44,543 bases of DNA from Peristeroidobacter soli (GTDB lineage: Bacteria; Pseudomonadota; Gammaproteobacteria; Steroidobacterales; Steroidobacteraceae). Location: contig NZ_RYEV01000013.1 in the NCBI RefSeq assembly GCF_004138485.1, positions 1 through 44,543 on the forward strand. The letters are read 5' to 3'. Numbering within the stretch: the first letter of the stretch is position 1; each line of letters begins with the position of its first letter. A program made the translations under genes and the position numbers. Positions 1-8,557 of the stretch are shown piece by piece. The notes below the pieces were generated by a model. That model did no database searches, was not told the origin of the DNA, and saw only the letters and a program-made list of their open reading frames with translations.

Positions 1-127
1 CAAGGCCCGGAAACTTGCCAGCAAGAAACACGTCGCGTAAGAATCGCCCACTTCTGCTCCGCCAGTGACCTCACAAGGTGATCCCCAACTCGGGAAATCG
101 GGTGGTCCTCAACTGGGAAATCGCGCA
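1..127 (+). mobile_element. Right end of an IS21-type element (partial, cut by window edge)
   Basis: These 127 bases are the exact reverse complement of 44417-44543. Bases 2-40 read as the last 12 codons of a gene ending KARKLASKKHVA and a TAA stop, which would fit the tail of an IstB-like helper ATPase. After the stop come two near-copies of an AACTcGGGAAATCG motif (about 88-101 and 110-123). Repeated sites inside the ends are typical of IS21-family elements. The body of the element would lie to the left, outside the window. The family assignment is an inference from this architecture, since too little coding sequence is visible. Confidence 0.6.
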
Positions 128-376
128 CTGTGGCGATCTATCGGCCGGAGGGTAGAATCTGAGGACGGCTCAACTGGGCAAGATCAAGTCCCGCTCTCCG
201 TGCGGTCATCAATCGAAGGCCACCGCCGAGAGCGTTCAGGCCTCAAAAATAAGCCGCAATGACGCGAATCGCTCGTTCGGACTAAGATCGCAAAGTTCAG
301 ATTGCGCGGTCGCAGCTGCATCTTCTAATGAATGCATCGTTAAATCCGAGCGTGCCGAAATACAAGGAGGAGTCAA

Positions 377-769
377 ATGGGACGACGAGTTGTACGAGTC
401 ACTCGCAAGGGCGGGGGCGGCGTCCTCTTGGCATTGGAGGCGCTATGGGTCGGATTCATCGTGGGCACGTTGCTCCATCAATCGTTTCCGAAGATGCACC
501 TCGCTTTAATTGTAACGCTCGGCATTCTCACCGGCATCGTACTTTTTGTGCCGGTACTGAAGTTCGCGATGATCTTCTGGCTTTGGACCGCGACGCTTCC
601 CGGAGGCATCGGCTATAGCATTCTGCGGGATGTCCAAGATAAGGGATGGGCTATGTTTTGGGCGGCGGTCACCGTGCTACTCATTGTCGGACTACGTCTG
701 AACTCGAGGAACCCGCCGGCGGACCGAGCCGAGTTTCTGGTTGAGGATAGTGATCCTTCCAGTCCGTAG
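377..769 (+). CDS. Small inner-membrane protein of unknown function
   Basis: A 130-aa protein. The start is well supported: an AAGGAGGAG ribosome-binding site lies a few bases before the ATG. After a short basic N-terminus (MGRRVVRVTRKGGGG) there are about three hydrophobic segments (roughly residues 16-33, 40-62 and 92-105), followed by a polar acidic tail ending DSDPSSP. The positive N-terminus would by the positive-inside rule sit in the cytoplasm. I do not recognise a family. It stands alone on the plus strand between the left IS end and the convergent sox operon, so context gives no clue to its role. Confidence 0.6.
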   Translation: MGRRVVRVTRKGGGGVLLALEALWVGFIVGTLLHQSFPKMHLALIVTLGILTGIVLFVPVLKFAMIFWLWTATLPGGIGYSILRDVQDKGWAMFWAAVTVLLIVGLRLNSRNPPADRAEFLVEDSDPSSP

Positions 770-1083
770 CCTGTGAGGCTATTCCGAGAGGGTGACACGA
801 TCCATGGTTCGAACTCGGAAAGTTCAACCAGTTTTAGTTGCGCGCATGTTCCTCGAGTTTCCTTCAGCGCCGGACAGTGGTGACTGGCTCTGCGGCATCG
901 GATTGCAGCAACAACTGATGTGGCGCGGTTGTGCTTCTAGATCGATGGGCACATCGGTTCTTTGGATTCTTGCGCCACCGGTGAACCTCAGTTCGTCCTG
1001 AAGATGATCATGAGACTCCTGCGCTACGATCGACCATTTCGATTGGCAGCCTCTCGCCTCCACCCACGTCATGGTGACGAGCG
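770..1083. other. Intergenic stretch between convergent genes, nothing recognised
   Basis: This stretch of 314 bases separates the stop of the small membrane protein from the stop of soxG. The open frames that cross it overlap soxG in antisense or have no recognisable motifs or ribosome-binding sites. I saw no convincing terminator hairpin or repeat. Confidence 0.5.
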
Positions 1084-1671
1084 CTATCCGGCAGGTGCAT
1101 CGCGCACTGAGTTGAGCCAGCCGACGAAGTACTTGGTCCGGCTGCGCTCGATCCCAACGAGCCACTCGAACTTGCGCTCGTGGATGATCACGGCCGGGAT
1201 GTTGCCGACCAGAGTTCGCTTGGCATGCCCGACGGCCAAGCCATCCCGCTCTAACGAAACAAAGCCCCCCTGCTGCAGAATCGCCTCTGCACCTTCCCCG
1301 CACAGTTCGAGCCAATACAGATAGTCCGTGAACAGCGCGGCATGAAGCCGCTTGTCAGCGAATGCAGCATTGACGCGGGATGCAAGCTCGAGCTCATCGT
1401 CAACGGGGCACTGAACCAACCAAGCGCGAGGCGTGAGCCAAATGGCCGAGCAGCGAGGGCCTCGGCTGATCGAGCCCGGCCGTGCCGGTAATTGCACGCC
1501 GAGGGCTTCATTCCCGCCCTCGATGACCTCCGCCGCATTGACCGCCGCATTGAGGAACACACACCCCACATCGGCTCGTTCGCGCAACGCCATCCCATTG
1601 GGCAGGCCACCGGCCTCGTTCGGTGCCGCATCGAGATCCACCCCGAGCGAGGACTGCAGTTGAAGCTTCAC
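1084..1671 (-). CDS. soxG: Sarcosine oxidase gamma subunit
   Basis: A 195-aa protein, the usual size for the gamma subunit of heterotetrameric sarcosine oxidase, a membrane-free complex that oxidatively demethylates sarcosine to glycine. The gamma subunit resembles the C-terminal GcvT-like fold of the alpha subunit and has a structural role. The C-terminal half contains the expected pattern CPVDDELELASRVNAAFADK followed by a stretch with LYWLELCGEGAEAIL and KFEWLVGIERSRTKYF. Its ATG overlaps the stop of soxA by 4 bases (ATGA), so the two are translationally coupled. It is the last gene of the soxBDAG operon. I am confident mainly because the order and overlap match known operons. Confidence 0.85.
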   Translation of the reverse strand: MKLQLQSSLGVDLDAAPNEAGGLPNGMALRERADVGCVFLNAAVNAAEVIEGGNEALGVQLPARPGSISRGPRCSAIWLTPRAWLVQCPVDDELELASRVNAAFADKRLHAALFTDYLYWLELCGEGAEAILQQGGFVSLERDGLAVGHAKRTLVGNIPAVIIHERKFEWLVGIERSRTKYFVGWLNSVRDAPAG

Positions 1672-4607
1672 GCTTGGAGCCTCTGATTCGTTGGATCGTA
1701 GAAAATCGGGTTCGAGATCCGGCAGCTGATGGGTGTGCCGCCGCAGAACACCTTCACCACCTCCCCGTCACGCGTATGTCCTCGCTGAATGAGTGCGAGC
1801 CCGATGGACTCTCCCACTGAAGGACTGAAGCACGCGGAGGTAACATAGCCTTCCGTGGGACACGGCACCTGCGTATGCCCCCGCGATAGGATCCGACCGC
1901 CAACCTCCAAGGATCCATCGAGCGCTCTCAAGCCGACGAGCTGCTCGCGCTCCGAGCTCGTCGCAAATGCCAACTTGAGCGACCGCTTACCGATGAAATC
2001 GTCCTGGCGCTTGGCGACGATGCCGCCCATGCCAATATCGAGCGGTGTCGTGCGTCCATTGGTATCCGAGCCCACGTGCAGATACCCCTTTTCGAGCCGC
2101 AGGCGTAGCCAAGCCTCAAGCCCCACCGGGCGCGGCTCGAGGTCCCCCTCAGCCGTAAGAACGGTGCTCAACAACGAGGAGGCGTAGCGTGCCTGCACGG
2201 AGACCTCGAATTGCAGTTCGCCCGTGAAACTGATTCGTGCCACCCGGGCCGAGACACCACCAACGGTCCCCTCGCGGATTTGCATGTGGGGAAATGCGTC
2301 ATTTGAAATGTCGAAGTCCGGTTGCAGGCGCGCCAACAATGCGCGCGCAAGGGGTCCCGCGAGGGCGATCGATGTCCAATTGGCGGTGACGGGCGAGATC
2401 GCCACCTGCATCGTCGGCCACTCCGTCTGACGCCATCGTTCGAACCACGCAGCGACCGCCTCGGCATTGCCAGACGTGGGGCTCGCCAGAAAATGGTTGT
2501 CCGAAAGACAGGACACGACGCCATCATCGAAGATGACCCCATCTTCCTTTAGCATCACGGAGTAGCGCACCCGCTCCGGCTTGAGCGTCATTAGGTTCGA
2601 TACGTAGAAGCGGCTCAAGAACTTCGCGGCATCCGGCCCCGTGACTTCGATCTTTCCGAGGGAAGATGCATCGAACACCCCCACGTGATTGCGTACCGCG
2701 GCCATTTCGAGCGCGACCGCCGCTTCCCTTTCGTTAGCATTACTACGATACCAATCCGGTCGCTCCCACCCGAAATCCTCGAACACCGCTGAGCGATTTT
2801 CGTGAACACCATGCGTTGGAAACAATCGTCGAGGTTTGAAGAGATCGCCACGACGAGCATTCGCGATCGTTCCAAGACGTATTGCGGTGTACGGCGGCCG
2901 GAACGTCGTCGTGCCGACCTCACTCAACGTCCGGTTCGTCAGTGCCGCCAGGAGTGACAATCCCACGACATTCGAGGTCCGCCCCTGATCCGTCCCCATC
3001 CCGAGGGTGGTGTAGCGTTTCAAGTGCTCGATGGCGACATAGCCCTCACGAGCCGCAAGCTCGATATCGGAGGCTTTCACATCGTTCTGAAAGTCCACCC
3101 ACATCCGAGACGACGAACCTACACTAGGCTGCGTGGGGATTGCACCCGTTCCCAACGAGAGCACATCAACTCGGGGACTGTGTGCTGATCCCAAGCCGCC
3201 GCGTCCCGCTCGAATGGTGTGTGCAACGGCCCCGGCGTCGGCAAACGTTGCTGATAGATCGAGCGTTGCCTTGACGCCGCCGACCACGTGCCACCTCTCC
3301 GGCACGTCACCCGGCACGAAGGCCCCGCACGTGGGATCGTAGACCGGCTTGCTGCCTCGATGTCCCGCAAGATGAACGCAGGGAGAAAATCCACCAGACA
3401 CCGCAAGACCATCACACGCGATCTTGGTGACGGCGCTCACCTGCCGAACCGTGATCGTCGCTAGCCGCCGATAGCCGGCGGTCGCTTGGATCTGTGCATC
3501 GAAGAGGCATGGGATGCCCATCTCCTTGCTGAGCGTTGCATGCATGGCAGCCTCGGCGGAGCGAGTATCGACCACCGCGGCGATGGCCATGCCCGCGCGG
3601 TACGCTGCGAGTGCAGTGAGATAGCCACTGTCGTTGTTCGTATAGATGGCCATCCGCCGAGCAGGCGCCACACCGAACTCGTTGATCATCCGGCGCACCG
3701 TGCCCGAGAGCATGATGCCCGGTCGGTCATTGTCTGGGAACAATAACGGACGTTCGATCATGCCGGTCGCCAGCACGACGTGATGCGCACGCAGTTTCCA
3801 GAGGCATTCCGTGTGGACGCCGCGATCATCCCAGAAAGATTGCACCAGCACGAAATGATCGTTCTCGTAGGCCCCCGTGACCGTGGTGGAGGTGAGAATC
3901 GTCGTATGCGAATCCTCTGCGAGCGTGCGCGCCATCGACGCTGCCCAGGCTGATCCCGACTGACCGTCGATGAGCGCGGCCTCCCAGTTCAGCGATCCCC
4001 CGAGCTGGGGTTGATCCTCAGCCAGAAAGACCCTCAGGCCGCTGCCGATCAGCGAACGAGCGGTCGCTAATCCTGCAGGACCACCACCGACGATCAGCAC
4101 ATCGTACGTGGCATGACGATGATGAACCTTGCGGTTTTCATCCACGGCCTGCGGGCAACCGAAGCCAGTCGCCCGTCGAATCCACGGTTCGAACCAAGAC
4201 CACGACGGCCACTTGAACGTCTTGTAGTAAAAGCCCGCATTGAGCAAACCAGATACCAGCTGCACGCCGCCACCAACATCAAACACCGCAGACGGCCAGC
4301 CTCGCACCGACCACGCTTGCATTCCATCGCCCAAGCGCACTTGGCCTGCGCGAAGCGCCGGCTCGTAACCATACGCATCCCGCACGGCCACCATGGAGTT
4401 GGGGTCTTCAACGCCCGCACCATAGAGACCACGAGGCCGGCGATACTTGAAGCTGCGACCGATGATATCGACGCCATTCGCCATCAATGCCGAGGCCAGG
4501 GTATCTCCTGGATGACCTGAGAGCCTTCGTCCGTTGAACTCGAATGCGATCGTCCGCGTACGATCGATCCGTCCTCCGGAGGGCAATCGGTAACCGTGCG
4601 TCGTCAT
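1668..4607 (-). CDS. soxA: Sarcosine oxidase alpha subunit
   Basis: A 979-aa protein when started at the ATG at 4607 (MTTHGYRLPSGGRIDR). The longer open frame to 4778 is rejected because it would run through soxD. Visible domains, in order: an N-terminal 2Fe-2S-ferredoxin-like fold (FEFNGRRLSGHPGDTLASAL), an NAD/FAD-binding Rossmann segment with VLIVGGGPAGLATA near residue 175, and a C-terminal GcvT/aminomethyltransferase-like half (for example GVFDASSLGKIEVTGPDAA and GYLHVGSDTNGRTTPLDIG). The family transfers the methyl carbon of sarcosine to tetrahydrofolate. The start overlaps the soxD stop by 4 bases and the stop overlaps the soxG start by 4 bases. The length matches the family (about 970-1000 aa) and nothing looks broken. 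Confidence 0.93.
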   Translation of the reverse strand: MTTHGYRLPSGGRIDRTRTIAFEFNGRRLSGHPGDTLASALMANGVDIIGRSFKYRRPRGLYGAGVEDPNSMVAVRDAYGYEPALRAGQVRLGDGMQAWSVRGWPSAVFDVGGGVQLVSGLLNAGFYYKTFKWPSWSWFEPWIRRATGFGCPQAVDENRKVHHRHATYDVLIVGGGPAGLATARSLIGSGLRVFLAEDQPQLGGSLNWEAALIDGQSGSAWAASMARTLAEDSHTTILTSTTVTGAYENDHFVLVQSFWDDRGVHTECLWKLRAHHVVLATGMIERPLLFPDNDRPGIMLSGTVRRMINEFGVAPARRMAIYTNNDSGYLTALAAYRAGMAIAAVVDTRSAEAAMHATLSKEMGIPCLFDAQIQATAGYRRLATITVRQVSAVTKIACDGLAVSGGFSPCVHLAGHRGSKPVYDPTCGAFVPGDVPERWHVVGGVKATLDLSATFADAGAVAHTIRAGRGGLGSAHSPRVDVLSLGTGAIPTQPSVGSSSRMWVDFQNDVKASDIELAAREGYVAIEHLKRYTTLGMGTDQGRTSNVVGLSLLAALTNRTLSEVGTTTFRPPYTAIRLGTIANARRGDLFKPRRLFPTHGVHENRSAVFEDFGWERPDWYRSNANEREAAVALEMAAVRNHVGVFDASSLGKIEVTGPDAAKFLSRFYVSNLMTLKPERVRYSVMLKEDGVIFDDGVVSCLSDNHFLASPTSGNAEAVAAWFERWRQTEWPTMQVAISPVTANWTSIALAGPLARALLARLQPDFDISNDAFPHMQIREGTVGGVSARVARISFTGELQFEVSVQARYASSLLSTVLTAEGDLEPRPVGLEAWLRLRLEKGYLHVGSDTNGRTTPLDIGMGGIVAKRQDDFIGKRSLKLAFATSSEREQLVGLRALDGSLEVGGRILSRGHTQVPCPTEGYVTSACFSPSVGESIGLALIQRGHTRDGEVVKVFCGGTPISCRISNPIFYDPTNQRLQA

Positions 4608-4888
4608 GCGACCTCTTCTGCGGCCTGCGAGACTTCCTCGAACTTCCACACATCCAGGATTCTGTGACTCACCGTATCGCGCACGACCTTGAACCATTGC
4701 CCGCACCCGGCCGAGCAACACCACTGCTCCTGATGAATGCCCTTCGGATTGGTCCTCATGAAGAGATAGTCTGTCCATGCTTCGTCCGAGACGGTCTCGG
4801 CGGGGCGAGCGATGTTTGCTTCGCCCCCGTAGGTGAGCTCATCTTCAGTCCGCAACTCGCCGCAATAGGGACATCGAATCAGTATCAC
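4604..4888 (-). CDS. soxD: Sarcosine oxidase delta subunit
   Basis: A 94-aa zinc-binding subunit of heterotetrameric sarcosine oxidase. The N-terminus MILIRCPYCGELRTEDEL carries the CPYCG pair, and a second ligand group follows in HQEQWCCSAGCGQWF; together these supply the Cys/His zinc site known for SoxD. Its size is normal for the family. It begins 12 bases after the soxB stop and overlaps soxA by 4 bases, giving the standard B-D-A-G order. Confidence 0.93.
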   Translation of the reverse strand: MILIRCPYCGELRTEDELTYGGEANIARPAETVSDEAWTDYLFMRTNPKGIHQEQWCCSAGCGQWFKVVRDTVSHRILDVWKFEEVSQAAEEVA

Positions 4889-4900
4889 GATCGCTTACCC

Positions 4901-6157
4901 TCAGTGCGCGATGCCCGCGGCGGCGCCTTCGTCGACCAAGCGGTTACTTCGAAAACGATCGAGGCCAAATGGTTGAGCCATTGGATGCGTGCTGCCGGTG
5001 GCGAGCGAATGAGCTAGCATTAAGCCGCCAGCGGGAATAGCTTTGAATCCTCCTGTACCCCACCCACAGTTGATAAACAAATTGCGAACAGGCGTCGGAC
5101 CGAGAATTGGTGAACTGTCAGGCACGATGTCCACCGCACCGCCCCAGTGACGCATCAATCGCAGCTGGCCGAAACTTGGAAACATTTCCACAACCGCGCT
5201 CAGCACCTTTTCGATCGTCGGAAAGTTACCCCGCTGAGCGTAGGACTGATACAGGTCGAGCATGCCCCCCATCACCAACTCGCCCTTCTGTGTTTGATTA
5301 ACGTAGACGCCGGTCGCCGGAGAGATGACGACGTGATTTAGCACAGGACGAATTGGCTCTGACACCATGGCCTGCAAGGTGTGGGTTGTCAAAGGCAAGC
5401 GAAATCCAGCCATGGCCGCTAACGCGGTCGACTGCCCCGCCACCGCCATACCAACCCGCTCACAGTGGATGCGGCCATGAGTCGTGTGCACTGATGTGAT
5501 CTTGTCTGCGCTCTTCTCGAAGCCCACGACTTCACAGTTCTGGATGATATCGACACCCAAGCGGTCCGCAGCTCGCGCATAGCCCCAAGCAACGGCATCA
5601 TGCCGGATGGTCCCACCACGTCGTTGAAGGAACGCGCCGAGCACGGGATTCCGTGCATCACGACCCATATTAAAATGGGGCAGCATGCCTCGAACTACAG
5701 CTCGATCAATGATCTCACCGTCCACGCCATTGCACTTCAGCCAATTAAGCTTATGTGCGGCGAGTTCCATCTGGTGCTGATTGTGAATCAGAGTAAGCCA
5801 TCCGCGCTGGGAGAGCATGATGTTGAAATTTAGTTCACGGGCGAGATCTTCATACAATCGTAGCGCCAAGTCGTAGATCGCGGCGCTCTCTGGAAACAGA
5901 TAATCAGACCGAACGTTGGTTGTATTGCGTCCGGTATTGCCTCCACCGATCCAGCCCTTCTCGAGCAATGCTATGCGAGTGACACCATGATGCTTCGCAA
6001 GGTAAAAAGCGGTCGCCAAGCCGTGACCGCCGCCGCCGACGATCACTACGTCATAGGACGACTTTGGCTGCGGAGTGCGCCACGCGGGCGGCCAATCTCG
6101 ATGCCCCTGTAAGGCACACAGTGCTAGCGCGCGCAAAGAGTATTGGCGGATTTTCAC
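4901..6157 (-). CDS. soxB: Sarcosine oxidase beta subunit
   Basis: A 418-aa flavoprotein subunit containing the sarcosine oxidation site. The N-terminus (MKIRQYSLRALALCALQGHR, then PPAWRTPQPK) matches the usual SoxB leader, which is why the GTG at 6157 is taken as the start although its ribosome-binding site is weak. A dinucleotide-binding motif VVIVGGGGHGLATAFYLA lies at residues 37-54, followed by EKGWIGGGNTGRNTT. His186 in GGTIRHDAVAWGYARA is at the position where family members covalently bind FMN. It is the first gene of soxBDAG. Known enzymes also act, more slowly, on other N-methyl amino acids and on proline, which matters for the nearby NRPS prediction. No folate or formate-oxidation genes, common sox partners, are present. 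Confidence 0.93.
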   Translation of the reverse strand: MKIRQYSLRALALCALQGHRDWPPAWRTPQPKSSYDVVIVGGGGHGLATAFYLAKHHGVTRIALLEKGWIGGGNTGRNTTNVRSDYLFPESAAIYDLALRLYEDLARELNFNIMLSQRGWLTLIHNQHQMELAAHKLNWLKCNGVDGEIIDRAVVRGMLPHFNMGRDARNPVLGAFLQRRGGTIRHDAVAWGYARAADRLGVDIIQNCEVVGFEKSADKITSVHTTHGRIHCERVGMAVAGQSTALAAMAGFRLPLTTHTLQAMVSEPIRPVLNHVVISPATGVYVNQTQKGELVMGGMLDLYQSYAQRGNFPTIEKVLSAVVEMFPSFGQLRLMRHWGGAVDIVPDSSPILGPTPVRNLFINCGWGTGGFKAIPAGGLMLAHSLATGSTHPMAQPFGLDRFRSNRLVDEGAAAGIAH

Positions 6158-6472
6158 CGAACTGCCGACACCCTTGCGAGCCTATCGAGTTCCCGAACAA
6201 CCGCGAATACCAAGCAGCGAGTAGAGCCCCTCTCAGCGGCAACACCAACGTAACGCTCCAAGGCACGCTGACACATATTCAAGTCAACCTCCTGATCGCT
6301 CTGCGCCATCTTCTCAGGCGCAGCCTCGGACTGAGGCAAATCCGGTGCTCTCTTGCCAAAGAGGCAATCACTGCTTGAACTACAAGCTCCGCTTCAAACT
6401 CTCTCAAGATCCTCTCCGATGAAAGTCACTCGCCGATAGCGGATCCACGACTCGCGACAATCGCGCTGCAAT
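6158..6472. other. Intergenic region upstream of soxB
   Basis: This gap of 315 bases lies between the stop of the Tat-signal protein gene and the GTG of soxB, both on the minus strand. It should hold the sox promoter unless the operon is read through from upstream. I could not pick out a convincing -35/-10 pair, operator palindrome or RNA gene. Confidence 0.4.
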
Positions 6473-7837
6473 CTATGCGATTTCTAGATCGATACGCTGC
6501 ACATTGAACCCATAGTACGGCATGAACTTCCGCATCATTTTCGCGTTCTCTATGACATCGCCCTCGCTAATCTGGTTTGCGCTCGCCTTGCGTTCGTACT
6601 CTGCCCAGAAACGCTTCAGTTCCTCATTAGTCGCGCCCTGAAAGTCCGTCCACACGAGCCAGAATGATCTCCCATCGGCGGCTATCCATTTTGGGGCGAT
6701 TTGAGGCTGGTAAGCTCTCGCGTTCACGTCTCCCGCTGGGCGCCAAGAGGTGTCCTCATGAATCTGCATCCATGGCCCCCATGGATCGGATGCTACCCAA
6801 AAGCCAAGATAGCTGGGTTTGCTAAACCATACGCCTTCCGGCGTACATCCCGTCGCCCAGTTTGCCATCATGTACAGCCCTAGTGGGTCGTTGTAGACGA
6901 CACTTGGCTGCCACGCGTAGGGATGGACCAACTTATTGACCCAACCGCGAGGGAATGTATGCACGACCGCTCGCGACTCAATGTCTCTCGTCCATCTAGC
7001 CGCACCACCGTCTTGGCGCCCCGCGAAGTACTCGTAGAAGTGTCGATCGAGTAACCGTGCCTTTGGCACCCGGAACATTACAAGCTCGTTCATCGAGCCT
7101 TCCGTGTTCCCGTTGGGCGCATAAACATAGACGTAACCATCACGGTTGAAACCGTAGTTTCTCCCCATCTGAAGGACACTGAGTAGAGAGAAAGCCTCCT
7201 GATCCTCCTCAAAGAAGACCATCGTATCGCGTGAACGCCGATCCCAAGAATCCCAGACGATCGGCGTCGAGCCATCTTGATTGTGCCAAGTACGTCCTTG
7301 ATCCGGCGAATATATGAGCTTGACCCCATTGAATCGCATGACATCACTAGACGCTTTGCTTCTCAAGTTATCGACGTGAAATGGTCGATTAAATGTACTC
7401 ATGAACTGATAGAGAAATCCGTCAAGTGCAAGCGTGCCAAATCCATAGTACCGAGTGTCGCTGGCGGTCTGCGAGGGCGCCGCGAGATTTGGGTAGCCAG
7501 GCAGATCGTGAAACCTGGGATCCCTGGCCCCATCGCTAACGGAAATCATACGAGTGTTGTAGGACAAGCTCAGTTGACCTGAGAAGCCTACCCCATCACA
7601 CATGCTCACATATTGACGATTGTCAGCGGCCCAACTCATATGCCAGTTGTCACCATGCCCGCCGTGTCGCAGCACCTCTGTCTCTTGAGGTGTCACTGAG
7701 AGGATGCGTGGATGTCGCCGCGAGACTCTCGATCTCCCCAACGACGCTCCGCATGCCCTGGCGCCTGCAGTACTCGTCCCATACGCGATTACAGTTGCTG
7801 CACCAACCTGCTTCAGGAATTGACGGCGTGTAGTCAC
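6473..7837 (-). CDS. Tat-exported protein, probably DUF4185-like beta-propeller
   Basis: About 454 aa. The N-terminus TTRRQFLKQVGAATVIAYG is a twin-arginine signal, so the mature protein is probably periplasmic and folded before export. The GTG at 7837 is preferred over the GTG at 7843 because AGGGAG lies about 5 bases before it. The mature part is rich in aromatic residues and has repeating segments such as HGDNWHMSWAADNRQYVSM, YYGFGTLALDGFLYQFMSTF, KLIYSPDQGRTWHNQDGST and FWVASDPWGPWMQ. These recall carbohydrate-active or sialidase-type propellers and the DUF4185 group. No catalytic residues can be assigned. It sits alone between sox and the glycosyltransferase, and a role in the peptide pathway is only a guess. 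Confidence 0.6.
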   Translation of the reverse strand: MTTRRQFLKQVGAATVIAYGTSTAGARACGASLGRSRVSRRHPRILSVTPQETEVLRHGGHGDNWHMSWAADNRQYVSMCDGVGFSGQLSLSYNTRMISVSDGARDPRFHDLPGYPNLAAPSQTASDTRYYGFGTLALDGFLYQFMSTFNRPFHVDNLRSKASSDVMRFNGVKLIYSPDQGRTWHNQDGSTPIVWDSWDRRSRDTMVFFEEDQEAFSLLSVLQMGRNYGFNRDGYVYVYAPNGNTEGSMNELVMFRVPKARLLDRHFYEYFAGRQDGGAARWTRDIESRAVVHTFPRGWVNKLVHPYAWQPSVVYNDPLGLYMMANWATGCTPEGVWFSKPSYLGFWVASDPWGPWMQIHEDTSWRPAGDVNARAYQPQIAPKWIAADGRSFWLVWTDFQGATNEELKRFWAEYERKASANQISEGDVIENAKMMRKFMPYYGFNVQRIDLEIA

Positions 7838-8557
7838 AGGCACTCCCTACTCAGAATCGCTGAGTGCAGGCAGCATATGATCGAACAAAAGAACGTGGAC
7901 GCCGGCTCTTCATCTCCCGGAAAGAGTGGCAAGAGCAACTGCACCGATGATCCGCCCCGGGCAGGTCAGGAGTCGCCCTCGCGTGCCAATCACGGGCTAG
8001 CTGCGCAATCCTATCCTTCGTAGACCACCCGAACGTCGTGTCTATCCCCTGAAGAACATCGAAGGTTCCACGTGACTCAAGAACAGCAGCTAGCGCCTGA
8101 CCTATCTTCAGAAACTCTTAAGCCCGCAGATGGCACAAGACAGTGGCGAATCCATCAGCGGAGATGCGTGAGCCAGAGCGAATAGCGATCAGGACGTACT
8201 CACTACATCTCGGGGAACTCTGCGTCCGTATGGGCCAACGCCCATGTCGCGATGCATCTCAATGCCGCTCCGGCTCATCGCAGTGAAACCTGCAATCTCC
8301 AACGACCGACCCGATACGTATAGGTGCCGTGGTCAAGCCATTCAATTCTCGGGGCCTTCCCTGAGTTTTTTCCACGCATGTCGACTGTTCAGCCACAGGT
8401 GACGACTCCGCTTACTCATCTTCCCTACCGCCCGGCCCGGCGCATCCCATCTCCGGATTGCGCAAGGTGAACAACCGTCACCCGAGAGCAGTATCATCTC
8501 CACCGGAAAACAGGATCTCAACTGCCGCTCGTCACGGGCCTCCCCAAGGATTCACAC
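7838..8557. other. Non-coding region between divergent genes
   Basis: About 720 bases separate the Tat-signal gene (minus) from the glycosyltransferase (plus). It must contain both promoters. Open frames crossing it are short, have no ribosome-binding site and show no family motif. I saw no IS remnant, tRNA or clear repeat. Confidence 0.4.

Noticed and set aside
824-1315. 163-codon minus-strand frame overlapping the end of soxG
   Set aside because: Overlaps the well-supported soxG in another frame and has no recognisable content.
4608-4778. Longer N-terminus for soxA starting at 4778
   Set aside because: It would overlap soxD almost entirely; the ATG at 4607 gives the usual SoxA start and a 4-base overlap with soxD.
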